DNA of 64,000 nt from Amaurobius ferox (taxonomy: Eukaryota; Arthropoda; Arachnida; Araneae; Amaurobiidae). Shown here in pieces: positions 1 through 11,009 of this stretch. The stretch is from assembly GCA_951213105.1 (NCBI GenBank), contig OX578153.1:55614020-55678019 (forward strand). The letters run 5' to 3'. The notes under the pieces are model-generated. The model worked only from the letters and a program-made list of their open reading frames with translations, was not told the DNA's origin and did no database searches. Each line of letters begins with the position of its first letter. Position 1 is the stretch's first letter. A program made the translations under genes and the position numbers.

Positions 1-19
1 TAGGCCCAATCTTACTACT

Positions 20-268
20 TTTCATCCTGCATGAGAAAATTTTCTAAAGTTCAAATATTCCCTTGTTCACGAGAGCTGTCAACAGATTGCATTTTTACAC
101 TGTTTGACTTAGGTTGGTTTCTCTGTTTGGGTCAAATTGTACAGTGATTATCCTGCATGGGAAAATTTTCGAAAACTCAGATATTTTTTCATTTATGACA
201 ACTATCAAAAGATTGCATTCTTACACTATTTTATATTAGGTTAGTTTCTGTATTTGGGTCGAATCTTG
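20..268. repeat. Tandem duplication, about 127-bp unit, two copies
   Basis: Two imperfect copies stand in direct orientation. Each has ATCCTGCATG, then GAAAATTTTC, an ATAT-rich middle, AGATTGCAT, TTACACT and a closing TTTGGGTC. The first runs about 22-137 and the second about 150-265. No coding sense is apparent. It may be the edge of a larger repeat to the left of the window. Confidence 0.6.
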
Positions 269-860
269 AAATCAATTTCTTGACCCACTTCTATCAAGAG
301 TGTTTGCTTGACATTTCCACACATCCGTATTTGCAATGGCATATAACATTTCATCACATTTAAATTGATACTATTTCCGAATTCTGAACCCCTCCCCCCC
401 CCCTCTCTCCTGATCTCTCCAAAATTATGCCCAGAAAATCCCAAAATCCCATTGTTGTATGATAGTTTTAAGTATTTTCTCTGTTATATATACATAGAAG
501 TGACTTTTACTGAACTTTTTTGTCATTATCGTACAACAATGGATTTATATATAGAGAGAATTAGGCTGCATATTGAACTCTTTTTAACTGTCTTCCAACA
601 ATGGGATTATTCAAAGCTAAGGATATTTATCTCGAGCTATTTCGTAAAATATAACGGTTCTATTTTTCGAGGATCCACCAAATTTTAATAGATTAAAATG
701 TTCCACTAGACTAAGCTATGCATTAAGTTTTAGATATTTTGGACGCAGAGAATTATGTTAAAAATTCCGTTAAAGAAATTGATAAAGTTATCTAGACAAA
801 CAACCATTGGTCATGACGGATTCAATAAAAGATTTTTAAAAAGTTTGATCGGATATCGGA
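269..860. other. AT-rich unassigned stretch with a poly-C run
   Basis: No recognisable gene. The only distinctive feature is a C-rich run near 389-410. Open frames here are short and show no family signature. Confidence 0.4.
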
Positions 861-1068
861 TGAACAATTGATTACAAAATCTACTAGCTTGATACTCTCA
901 TTTGGGACTTTGAACGCCCCTATGGGCGCCCATGGCTGTGTGCAAAGCGTCAAATTTCATGGAGAATTTTGTGGGCTCTCGAAAGACTATATTTTCTCCC
1001 CTAGGAAAATCGAAACTTCTGCTCTGTTAGGTTTTGTCCTGAAGTTATAGAATAAGCAGGGAACCCTT

Positions 1069-1600
1069 GCAATGTCACCCATGGGGGAGGGCAAGGCGGC
1101 GCTTCCGCTCCCCTAGACATTCAAGGTCCCATATTTAGGTATCAAGCTTGTCAGTATAGTGCATATGATTCCTGAGTTTGCCCCTGGAAAAAGTGTTATG
1201 GGCGCCCATTCTTATAGTATCCACAATGGGACAGAACTTAACGGAGCTGAATATTTTTGTTTCTCTCCCGAGGACGAACAAAATGAGTGGTGTCCAAAAT
1301 GCTTTCCAGACATTACAGAAATCTCCGCGACATTAGAAGCTGAAGCTTTGCACACTTACTGTCATGGGCCCCCATAGGGGAGGGCAAGGGTCATTCACGC
1401 TCTTCTGGACATTCAAGGTCCCAAATGTAGATGACAATCTAGTCGATAATGTACATATCATTCTTGGGTTTCCCCTCTGGAAAAAGTGTTATGGGCGCCC
1501 ATTCTTATAGAATCGACAACTTGATAGAACCTAATAGAAGTGTATCGTTTTATATCTCTCCCGAGAGCGGAGAAAATGGGTGGGGGTGAAAGAAAAACTT
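1069..1600. repeat. Direct repeat of about 300 bp with GGGCGCCC palindromes
   Basis: Two diverged copies follow each other (about 1069-1290 and 1367-1590). Both contain GGGGGAGGGCAAGG-like or GGGGAGGGCAAGG text, GACATTCAAGGTCCCA, TGGAAAAAGTGTTATGGGCG and a later CTCTCCCGAG. The palindrome ATGGGCGCCCAT occurs in each, and a related one lies upstream near 923-932. Short open frames cross the repeats, but their products resemble nothing I know. Confidence 0.6.
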
Positions 1601-1787
1601 TGTCAGTGAGTTTGTGTCCTTCCCAGCTTAATAAGATTAACTTTTGCTTTGCGCAAATATAACTTTACAATTAGAAGTATATCTAGTATCCGCTAAGCAA
1701 TATATTTTGTATTTGAAACGATTATAACTGAGTTCATATGAAACGATTATAACCGATTCAAGTTCAGATATATTTGAAATGAGCTCT

Positions 1788-1855
1788 ACTGTCGGGAACA
1801 CAAACTCTTATACGAGTTTTCAACCCCGTCCCAATGCCTTCTCTATATATTATAC
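1788..1855 (-). repeat. Family A/B left-end fragment
   Basis: This reads as a degraded reverse-complement left end of family B: CGAGTTTTC, then ACCCCGTC, then a degenerate CAATGCCTTCTCTATA corresponding to the first hairpin. It is cut off by the hAT-like sequence starting at 1856. Confidence 0.5.
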
Positions 1856-2040
1856 CAGTGTTGTTTAAACTTATTTAGTCGCGAAACTTTTAAAATTTAA
1901 TTTGATGGCAGAACCCCAAATTAAGAAAAATTCCTTGTTGTCCAAATTATGCATTAAAATTTTAGTCGTTTTCAAATTTTTAAGACAATTTACATGAAAC
2001 TATCATGTCGCGGAACCCCAAGGGTTCCGCGAAGCACGTC
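1856..2040 (+). mobile_element. hAT-like terminal fragment with a strong hairpin
   Basis: The segment opens CAGTGTTGTTTAAACTT, a layout typical of hAT ends. It has repeated GGAACCCC-type words and a perfect hairpin: arms CGCGGAACCC (2009-2018) and GGGTTCCGCG (2022-2031) around a 3-base loop. Such hairpins are common in hAT non-autonomous elements. I did not find a matching far end, so this is probably a fragment. Confidence 0.45.
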
Positions 2041-2297
2041 TTGAAAAACGCTGAATTATACAGTGCATGTCGGGAAAGTACCAATTATTCATTGCTCCCA
2101 TAAAACACAAAAGATCAAGTAAATTTCCCTAAAATATTACAAATTTTGCATTTTTAAAATGACAAATATTCCTTCCTTTCAAATAATATTTTCATCACTG
2201 ATTCGTGTACTATATAAGTATTGAACAATATAGGATTCTACATATATACATATTTACTAATAAATCTCGCTTATAATTGTTCTATTCAAATAATAAA

Positions 2298-2298
2298 T

Positions 2299-2343
<45 letters not shown>
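2298..2343. repeat. (TA)n(TG)n microsatellite
   Basis: A compound dinucleotide tract: a TA run passes directly into an uninterrupted TG run. Confidence 0.95.
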
Positions 2344-2347
<4 letters not shown>

Positions 2348-2649
2348 GTTCTCAAACTAATTTCAAACAATCTGTATGCAGTACACAAAGTTCTTAAATA
2401 CATGTATATTCATAGTATTACTTTTTAAAACCAGAAAGTACACAATGATGTGAATAATCGGATATAAATGTATCTTATGACATTCTGATGCGTAATGATC
2501 GGTCTTCATGAACAATATCACTTATTGTAAATAATTCATCTTTTCTTCCGCTCTTGCAGGAGTTGCCTGAATAGCGTACCAGAACTGGTGATAAAACGAC
2601 TTTTGGCTTGTGATGTGAAAGAAGAGTTCTATTGTAGTTAACGATCTGG

Positions 2650-3229
2650 AATAATGCGTTTTCGACGGATCTACACGTTTCAAGACCTCTAGAACCCGAA
2701 AAAACTTATTTTTAGTGTGACGCCTCTGTGTGTGCCTGTGTGTGTCTGTCTGTGCAATGTATGTATCCACTCTAAATTTTATAGATAAGTCGCGTGTGGT
2801 TCACCCTGGTGCTGATTAGATGTTGTTATGATTCGTCTACATTATGCTCAAATGCGTCAATTAAGCTTGTTTTATACGTAATTTTTGACGATAAAGAGAA
2901 TATAACCAATCTCTTAACTCTAGAACTAACCGTTTTCAATATATTTTAGTTTTCTTTCGCATGTTTGCTACGCCGCCTTTGAAAATACGTCCAGTTACCA
3001 AATGAAAACGAAAATTGAATTAAAACCGCAAATTCAGTGTCATTTCAAATAATTATGTGTGAAAGCCCCAGGCCGTCCGACTCGTCCAGAGGACTTAGAG
3101 TATCTATTTGGACGGCCGGGAAATAATTATGTGTGTTATTTTAGGCAATTAAACTTAATTTAATAAATTATTAAATACATAAAGAGAAAATAAATTGAAG
3201 TCCATACAGAAGTTCATGTGTTGCAAAGA
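2650..3229 (+). repeat. Family A repeat, copy lacking its left hairpin
   Basis: Plus-oriented family A body: TTTTCGACGGATCTACACG, a TGTGTGTCTGTCTGTGCAATG microsatellite block, ATGTATCCACTCTAAA, CCTGGTGCTGATTAG, then the AATTGAATTAAA segment and a right end ATGTGTTG...ATCAGATTTT at 3216-3233. The first hairpin is missing or degraded. A 59-bp insert interrupts the body at 3062-3120. The copy joins head-to-tail with the next family A copy. Confidence 0.7.
3062..3120 (-). mobile_element. 59-bp SINE-tail insertion with a 15-bp target duplication
   Basis: The insert is flanked by identical 15-bp copies of AAATAATTATGTGTG at 3047-3061 and 3121-3135, so it is a real insertion into family A. Its ends pair as GGCCGTCC/GGACGGCC. 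On the minus strand it resembles the segment beside the SINE at 15408-15440 (GGCCGT, CAAATAG, TTACACC-like, GTCGG), and also 30080-30115 and 58905-58952. A 15-bp duplication is the usual mark of LINE-driven retroposition, so I infer a severely 5'-truncated SINE copy. Confidence 0.7.
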
Positions 3230-3371
3230 TCAGATTTTACTTTCCCTGCAATACATGGCTGTAGGAAAGTATTGGAACCATCTCGAAAATCGCAACTCGG
3301 GCTTTTGACGGATCTATAAGTTTTGGGGCATCTAGAATAATAAAATTATATTTTTAGCTCGATGCATGTCC

Positions 3372-3426
<55 letters not shown>

Positions 3427-3724
3427 TGCATTATATGTATCCACTCGAGCTCCAAACTATTCAATGTAATTTCACAAATTTATTAGGTATGTCTCTTATA
3501 GGTTACCCTGCTGCTGGTTAGAATTTAGTACAATTCCGAAAACAATAACCTGTTTTTAATCGACATAAACGTCAAAAATCCCCAAAGTCTGTAATACAAA
3601 ATTAAACACCATTAATTATATTTATAAAATGGTTGTTTCACACGTAATTTGTGACGGCAAAAATAATACGACCTACTTTCTTTAGGGCTAATCATTCTCG
3701 AAATATTTAATTTTTTTGTTAACT
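3230..3724 (+). repeat. Family A repeat, truncated on the right
   Basis: Starts with the family A left end: ACTTTCCCTGCAATACATGG...TAGGAAAGTATTGG, the first hairpin. A degraded second hairpin follows (TCGAAAATCGCAACTCGGG...TTTTGACGG). The microsatellite at the usual position is a long CT tract instead of GACA/TCTG. The copy ends where the Gypsy-derived sequence begins near 3725. Confidence 0.7.
3373..3422. repeat. (TC)n microsatellite inside family A
   Basis: An uninterrupted TC tract of about 50 bases, in the position normally held by TCTG/TG repeats in this family. Confidence 0.95.
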
Positions 3725-5325
3725 TTTGCAAGCTGGCAATGTTGCATAATGTGATGCATCGATAGATGGAAACAATGTTTTAGTAATGTAAATGATCTGA
3801 AAATGATTACAGGTCAAGGTAATGCAGGTAAAGTTATAGGATCTTACCGAGGAACGATTGAAATTCAAAAGGAAAAAATCACAATGCCACTATTAGTACT
3901 TAGAAAATTGCAATTTCCAGTTATCATAGGAGTGGACTTTTTGAAGGAAGCAAATGTTGAATTAAATTTTAAATCAAAGTCAGTAAAGTTTGAAATGAGA
4001 AACTCAGAATATGGGCAAGAAAAAGTAGAAATCGAATTAACTAAGGACCAAAAAGCAGATTTACAAACTGGGGTTGATTTTGTAAATTCTAAAGTGATAT
4101 AGTTTGTAGTTGGGGCGGAAGCAAGTGAAAGTAATAAAAAAGTGTTGAAATAGAGTAATAATCAAAATTTTAAATGCACGCCTATGTGGAAATTAGATGT
4201 TGAAATAAAGAGTGTACCTCAAAATAATTCAGAACTTAATAATCGGAATGAACGAAATAGGATAATGGAAGTTAAACCTTCAGTAGTGAATGAGAAAACG
4301 GAAATAAAAATAGGTTCAACGGAAGAAAATGCGATAGTCATGCAAAATGATCTAAAATTACCCGAATTTTCAAATTCCGAAGGACAAGAAAGTAGAAATA
4401 AGGAAGTTGCAGAAAACACATTGACGGAGGCAAACAGTAGAGTGAAAGATTTTGAAAGTGAATCGCTGATTCAAAAGATCAAATAAGTATCTACTGATTT
4501 ATCTAGTTTAAATTCTACTAAGAAAATTGCCATAAGTCAAAAACTCGGATCGGAAACTATCAAAGAACCGAAAAGTGGCACAAGTCAATAACTTGGATCA
4601 GAAAATATTCAGAAAGCGAAATTTGAAACAAGTCAAAAAAGCAAAGTAGATGGAATGAGTGCAGCTACAATTCCAATAGTAGCGGGAACGAAGTCAACTA
4701 CAAATCCAAGAAAATGGAACATTCAAACCGATTGTCTAGGTAGAAAATGGCAATAGCAAATACGATATTGGTCAGAAGAAAGTGATCCGAATGCACAACA
4801 GAAAAAGAAAAGAAAATATGATTTCAGAAAGCGTAAGGCAGAGGAAGATATGATACCGCCAGCACACAGAATAATTTACTCTTCAATGAAATGCCAAATG
4901 AAGAAATACCAGAAAATGTTACGAAAACGAAAGAAAATTATTTTGGAATTAGCACAGGAACAGAGAAGGAAACCGGACGGAATTGAGAAAGGGACCAAAA
5001 TTCTCGTTGGACACAAATAAATCGGAATCATCGATGGACAGAAAGGAACCAATATCCTCGATGGACAGAAAGGAACCAATATCCTCGATGGACAGAAAAT
5101 GACCAAAAGGCTCTATGAAAGTAAACGGATCGAAATCATCGATGGAAGGAAAAAGATTGACGATGCAGATGGACTGAAATAGATCAGCGATACAGATGGA
5201 AGAATACTGAGCCGAAATGGTAATATAATTTTTTTAAGTTCTGTTTTGGGGGGAAAAGAAAAAGAAAGAGAATTTTGAACTTTGTCGTCCTTAGAACGAC
5301 CAGAAGAATGAAGAGGGAAATAAAA
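3725..5325 (+). pseudogene. Degenerate Ty3/Gypsy retroelement internal region (protease remnant and basic tail)
   Basis: The frame at 3803-4102 (about 99 residues) matches the second half of a retropepsin: a hydrophobic run followed by PVIIGVDFLKEANVELNF, equivalent to the conserved I-hG-x-D/F-L block of Gypsy proteases. The N-terminal part with the catalytic D-T/S-G is absent, cut by the family A copy on the left. Further frames (4184-4486, then interrupted to about 5020) encode a Lys/Glu-rich product with KKKRKYDFRKRK near 4800, like a basic retroelement tail. A 27-bp motif starting CGATGGACAGAAAGGAACC repeats about three times at 5022-5100. No reverse transcriptase or integrase is visible, so the internal part is deleted or rearranged. 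Gypsy is the best fit; I am less sure of the tail. Confidence 0.55.
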
Positions 5326-5952
5326 TGTATGTTATAAAATGTTTTAAAATTATTAAGGGTATAAAATGTTATTTAGTTATTGTTAACATAGTTATAAATA
5401 TAAAATGATGTTTTTAAAGAAAAGTAACTAATGAAAAATAAGACTCAAGTAAACTAATGTAACTTTAAAAATGTAAGTTTTGTTTTGAAAAAGTAATAGA
5501 AATACATATTTTTTTAAAAGATTATAAATTTTAAAAGTATTAGTAAAGGTTTCAGTAGAAAATGAAAGTAAATAATGTTAATTGAATATGGAATAGATCT
5601 ATTTAAGTAATATGTTTAGCTAAGTAACAATTTTATGTATATTTCAAATATTGCAATTTGTGTATCTTAAAGTGTATTACAATGCAAAGATAAATTACTG
5701 AACTGAATACCTGGATGAAGAGAGGATTTGTCCCAGTTGATCCTAGGAAGTTTGACTAGCAAAAGTTTTGTGTAGGAAAATTTTTAACGGGGTCCGTTTA
5801 AAAGACCCACATCCAAAATTTTTTTTAGACTGGTCGGGTTGAGTGTGAGGATTCATTTATTGTATGCTAATTTTACTTTTAATTATCTTAATTTAAGTAC
5901 GAAACGCCTCAACTCTGTTTTCGAGAATCACGTACTCACGACTGGTCAGAAC

Positions 5953-5959
5953 TATAAAA
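5953..5959 (+). promoter_or_regulatory. TATA box of the LTR
   Basis: TATAAAA sits about 630 bp into the candidate LTR and about 330 bp before AATAAA, the usual U3-R spacing. Activity is not shown by sequence alone. Confidence 0.45.
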
Positions 5960-6282
5960 GAAGAGGAAAACGTTAGATAGATTTATTCGGATTGGAATTG
6001 GAATTCGATAAGAATGTAATCGTGAGTCGTCTTACAGCTTAGGCTGGTATTGTGATACGAGAGTGTGGTGATCCTGTTCAATGAATGGAAGTACGCAGCG
6101 AAGTATTGCCTCTACAATATTGTGAGTATAGATATATATGATTTAATAAGTTGATTAGTAGTGCTAATTCAGTTCAGTAACGAAATGTTAAGGTTCAGTC
6201 TAAGTATAGATATGATAGTGCTATCGTCTGTAAATAGTCTGTGTATGTAATTGTATTTCGAGTTGTCAGCGAAGTTAGCTTG

Positions 6283-6288
6283 AATAAA
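6283..6288 (+). terminator. Polyadenylation signal of the LTR
   Basis: AATAAA followed by a TGTGTTTGTTAATGTTGG GT-rich stretch, as expected for a retroelement R/U5 boundary. Confidence 0.4.
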
Positions 6289-6489
6289 ATATGTGTTTGT
6301 TAATGTTGGAGATCATTCATCAACTTGAGTCAGTAACTTTGAGATTGAAATGAGTGGACTGGTGAATAAAATGCATGATTTTGGGAATTGATAACTTAAA
6401 GGTTGCTTTACAATGGCACCCCCAGAGTAGAGACCTTTATAACATCACCAAGTGTTACAGACAAACGGATAAAAGAGCATTTCTTATAT

Positions 6490-7510
6490 ACTAGATTGTG
6501 TGCCCGTCATATGACGGAAAGAAGAATTTGAGAAACATTATTTCTCATTTGGCATCATTTTATCAATTTGGCGATATTTTTGTCACTTTGACAACATTTA
6601 AGAAATCGCCAAGTGGGAGATATTCCGAAAAATCTGTCACCAAAATTTTATCCAAATGTTACGGACGAAAAAATAATTTATTCTGATAGTACTCAGATTC
6701 TTATGTTCTTTCTAAGATATTGAATTTTTGTCAATTAGTCGTCATTTTCGTAGATTTGGCGTTATTTTTACCAATCAGACGATATTTTTTTTAATTTGGC
6801 AATGTTTAATAAAGTCGCCAAGTTGTCGAAATTCCGCTAAATTCATCGCCAAAATCTCGTCCAGCGTTATGGACGGAGGAATAAGTTATTTTATAGCAGG
6901 TAAATGAATATTGGCGTCCAACTACAAAAGTATTTCCGAAAGTATCTTTTCTCATGAATGGAACGAGCAAGATCCACGGGAAAGATGCCACCAAATTCAT
7001 TGTATTATATTACATATGTAAAGTGAACATATTTTACAATAGTTAATATTTTATTTATTTTATGTGATTTTTTGATAAATTTATTTGATAAATGAGCAAT
7101 ATCTCGAGAATGATTCATTCTACCTTTCTAAAGTTTACGTCAATCGTTTTTCTAATGAAAAATTACATAAGAAATGACTATTTACGAAACTTTATTATTT
7201 TGATGATTTTTTTCAAAATTCATTCGAAAATTTAATGGGGTTCTGAAGATTCGATTGCGTTTACAAATAAAAGGCTTCCAGTATTTACGGATTGTAGTTT
7301 TTGTGCCAAATTCCGTTCGAATAGCTCCATTTGTTCGTCCGATATCGTCTCCATAGCCTCACTGACACACATACACACAGTGAGAGAGACATCACCTCAA
7401 AAACGTTTGATTCATGTTCAGGGATGTTTGAAACGTGCTCTTCCGTCGAAAACTCGAATTCGAATTTTTGATCTCGTCACAAAATTTTCCGTATACTTTA
7501 TAGTATTCAT
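6490..7510 (-). repeat. Family B repeat, nearly full length
   Basis: Reverse-oriented family B. It holds TTTGGCGAT / GTCGCCAAG motif repeats (6540-6840), the ACATATG...ATCTCGAGAA block, TTCGTCCGATATCGTCTCC, an ACACACACAGTGAGAGAG microsatellite, and the double-hairpin left end read backwards at 7445-7505 (GAAAACTCGAATTCGAATTTTTG, then a degraded GAAAAG). Related copies lie at 8785, 9700, 22830, 47065, 50105 and 53450. Confidence 0.75.
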
Positions 7511-8784
7511 ATAAGAAAAGTCAAAACGCTATGTATATTACAATGCCACTGTTTTTGTAGAGCTCGTCAACACAAACTTTCTTTTAGCACATCTGCCTCA
7601 TGACGGTGTGTTTAGCGCTGCCATCTACCGGTTACTAAAGAACTGATAACGATTGATCATGTAACCCGTATGGCCATATAACCCGATTTTACTCTATATG
7701 CAAACATAAGAAATTAAGCCATAGCCACGAAATTCGCCATGTATGTCCTGTTTGAGGACATGCGAATCCAGATTATGAATATATCAAAGTAATTTCAAGA
7801 TTTTAATATTTTGAACTTTTTAATTTCCGAATTTTTTTTTAAAATTAGCTCTTAAACTTTTTGAGTAATCGTCTTGTCAAATTGAAGATGATTGAAAATT
7901 TTCCGTTTTTCGTGTTTGTAATGCTTATTCCAAAAACTAAAAGAGTCAACTACTTTAATCAGTAAGCAAGAATTTGTAGCTTAGCTCTTTGGAAGAAAAA
8001 ATACTACACAAGTGTATATAAGTGGAATAGAGGATTTTTAATCGGTCCCAATTTTTTTAAAAGGAAAAACTTTTTTTTTAACGATTTTTATTTTTTTCAA
8101 ATTTCATATTTTCACTCGAAATATCATTAAAATGCCTTCGAAAAGATAGATTTAAATAGTAAGCGAAAAAAATTATGTATAAGGAAATTATTTTCTAAAG
8201 ATATAATTATTTTAATAAAAAGTTCTTATGGTTTTCGAGAAATCATTTCATCAAGTTGAAGAAGAATAAAAATTTTACGTTTTCCAAGTTTGTAATGCTT
8301 ATATTTTAAGAACTAAAAGTGATAACTAAAAACAATATTCGAGAATTTGTAGCTCTTGAAAGCCTTCTAAGTATATAATATAATTAGATTTGGGGTCGAA
8401 TTATTTTGTTTTTTCGATATCACAAAAGTTGAGTTTTATTTTACAAAATGTTATTCACCAAAAAACTATTTCGGCTCCATCGGACTGAAGCCACAGCCGA
8501 TTTTTGTAACAAACAGGTATATTCTTTGTTTTTCAAGTTGCATCAAATGATAAAAATGTTGTTCCCTTTTGCATAAAAGTGCAATAAAAGCATAAAACAT
8601 AAATAAAAATAGGTAAAACTCAAAATTGTTCAAAAGTAAATTTTAAGCAACTACCTAAAAATTGTTTTGGAACTCCCGCGTTACGAAACTCTGTACTTGA
8701 TACGTTACTGTTCTGCATTTTTTTTCGCGGTTAAAGGAAACTGTTTCTATTACTTCTTAGAAGTTTTTTTTTTTTTGTTTTGTT
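7511..8784. other. AT-rich unassigned stretch with an internal direct duplication
   Basis: Two diverged direct copies about 376 bp apart (around 7876-7985 and 8252-8360) share TTGAAGA, TTTGTAATGCTTAT, AACTAAAAG and AGAATTTGTAGCT. No gene signature is seen. Confidence 0.5.
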
Positions 8785-9699
8785 ACTTTCCTGATTTACA
8801 ATAATGTATAAGGAATGTATTGCGACGAGGTCGAAAATTCGAATTCAAGTTTTCGACGGGAGAGCACGTTTCAAGCATCCCTGATCACGAATCGAACATT
8901 TTTGAACTGATGTCTGTGTGTGTGTGTCAGTGAGTCTGTGGAGACGATAACTGACGAACGAATGGACCGATTTGAACGAAATTTAGTACAAAAATTACAA
9001 TCCATAAACACCGGAAGCCTATTGTTTTCATACGCAATCTAATGTTCAGAACCTCCCTAAATTTTCGAGTGAAATTTTGAAAAAATCGTCAAAAATCAAA
9101 ACCTCTAATAAAGTTACGCAAATAGACATTTCTTATGTAATTTTTCATTAGAAAACGATTGACATAAGATTTAGAACGCTAACATGAACCGTTCTCGAGA
9201 TATTGCACATTTTTCAAAAAATTATCAAACAGTCATATAAAATAAAAAAAACATATTTCCTATTGCGAAACATGCTCACTTTTCATATGTAATACAATGC
9301 GATAAATTTGGTGACATCATTCTCGTAGATCTAGCTTGTTCCATTCATGAAAAAGATACTTTGAGTAATACTTTTGTATTTGAACAACGCCGATAGTCAT
9401 TTATCTGCTGTAAGAATAACTTATTTCTCCATTCATAACGCTTGGCTAGATTTTGGCTACGAATTTGGCGGAATGTTGCCAACTTGGCGACTTTTTTAAA
9501 TGTTACTAAATTAACGAAAACTCACCAAATGGATAAAAATGACGCTAAATGTATGAAAATGACGACTCATTGACGAAAATTCAATATCTTGGAAAGAATA
9601 TAAATATCTACTATAAAGATAATTTATTTTTTTACTGCAAAAGTAGTAAATGAATTGCATTATATAAAGAAAATCATGTGCTGCCCACATCAGATTTTT
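8785..9699 (+). repeat. Family B repeat, first unit of a tandem pair (915 bp)
   Basis: Begins ACTTTCC at 8785 with the first hairpin (ACTTTCCTGATTTACA...TGTATAAGGAATGT). The second hairpin (GTCGAAAA ... TTTTCGAC) comes about 15 bases later. Then follow TG repeats, the GTTCAGAACC/CTCGAGATATTG block, the GGCGAC-type motif cluster near 9450-9545, and the right end CATGTGCTGCCCACATCAGA at 9675-9694. It abuts the next unit directly. Confidence 0.85.
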
Positions 9700-10660
9700 A
9701 CTTTCCTTATATACAATAATGTATAAAGAAAGTATTGTGACGGGGTCGAAAATTTCAATTCGAGTTTTCGACAGAGAGCACGTTTCAAGCACCCCTTATC
9801 ACGAATCGAACATTTTTGAAGTGATGTCTGTTTGTGTGTGTATGAAAGTATGTTTATATGTGAAAGTATGTGTGTGTGTGTGTGCGTGTGTCAGTGAGTC
9901 TGTGCAGACGATAACTGACGAAAGAATGGACCGATTGAAACGAAATTTAATACAAAAATCACAATCCCTAAACACTGGAAGCCTATTTTTTTTATACGCA
10001 ATCGAATGTTCAGAAACCCTAAATTTTTGAGTGAAATTTTGAAAAAATCGTCAAAAATCAAAACCTCTAATAAAGTTACGCAAATAGACATTTCTTATGT
10101 AATTTTTCATTAGAAAACAATTGACATAAATTTTAGAACGCTAACGTGAACTGTTCTCGAGATATCGCACATTTTTCAAAAAAATTATCCAAACGTTATA
10201 TAAAATAAAAAAATATATTTCCTATTGAGAAACATGCTCACTTTTCATATGTAATACTATGCAATAAATTGTATGACATCATTCTCGTGGATCTAGCTCG
10301 TTCCATTCATGAAAAAAATACTTTGAGTAATACTTTAGTATTTGAACGCCAACAGTCATTTATATGCTGTAAGAATAACTTATTTCACCATCCATAATGC
10401 TTGGTGAGATTTTGGCGACAAATTTGGCGGGATGTCGCCAACTTGGCGCCTTTTTTAATTGTTGCCAACTTAACAAAAATCTCTCCAAATTGATAAAAAT
10501 GACTCTAAATCACTGAAAATGACGTCTAATTGAAGAAAATTCAATATCTTGGAATGAATATAAGTATCTACTATAAGAATAACACTTATTTTTAACTATA
10601 AAAGTAGTAAATTCATTGCATTATATAAGGAAAGACATGTGTTGCCCACATCAGATTTTT
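9700..10660 (+). repeat. Family B repeat, second unit of a tandem pair (961 bp)
   Basis: Same order of modules as the preceding unit and very similar throughout: ACTTTCC hairpin at 9700, second hairpin, expanded TG tract (9834-9895), TTGGCG motif cluster at 10390-10530, and right end GTGTTGCCCACATCAGATTT closing at 10660. The head-to-tail junction is precise, CAGATTTTT followed by ACTTTCC. Confidence 0.85.
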
Positions 10661-11009
10661 ATTATTTAGCATGATATCTGCTACTTTAATTTTTGATACC
10701 GATTTAATTCTTTATTCTTAGTTATCTATTGCACAGATCCTTTCAACACGCACTGTATGTATAGAACAAATTATACAATTTAAAACAAACTTAAGCTCTA
10801 AGATTTTATTACAACATATGTATATTTTTTGAGATATTACAGAATCTTCTGATTTCAGATTTTTCAAGAGGAGATGCTACAGCATATTTTTTCAATTTCT
10901 TATTTAGCTTCAGTATTCTGAAACGAAACAAATTCAATTTAATATCATCTAAATTATCCATTTATATATTGATTTGAAAGTGCAAAGGTGTAACACTGAT
11001 TTGTCTGTA
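10661..11009. other. Unassigned AT-rich stretch
   Basis: No gene or repeat recognised. It is the left flank of the pogo-like element and ends in its TA target dinucleotide at 11008-11009. Confidence 0.4.

Larger units (their letters stand above)
5326..6412 (+). repeat. Candidate LTR of the Gypsy-like element
   Basis: The segment begins TGTA and ends TACA, matching inverted LTR termini. It follows a purine-rich tract (5302-5325), with a second one (GGGGGGAAAAGAAAAAGAAA) at 5249-5268. It contains TATAAAA at 5953 and AATAAA at 6283. Directly after the end, from 6414, comes TGGCACCCCCAGAGTAG, which looks like a tRNA primer-binding site. A purine tract before and a primer site after imply coding sequence once lay on both sides. 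No second copy lies in the window, so the boundaries are inferred. Confidence 0.5.

Noticed and set aside
3062..3120. A self-cleaving ribozyme in the 59-bp hairpin insert
   Set aside because: It has a closing stem and a small inner GTCC/GGAC hairpin, but no hammerhead, HDV-like or twister core motif that I can recognise.
8785..10660. Families A/B as Helitrons
   Set aside because: Hairpins and tandem dimers fit loosely, but the 3' end is CAGATTTTT with no CTRR and there is no consistent AT insertion site, so I did not assign the class.
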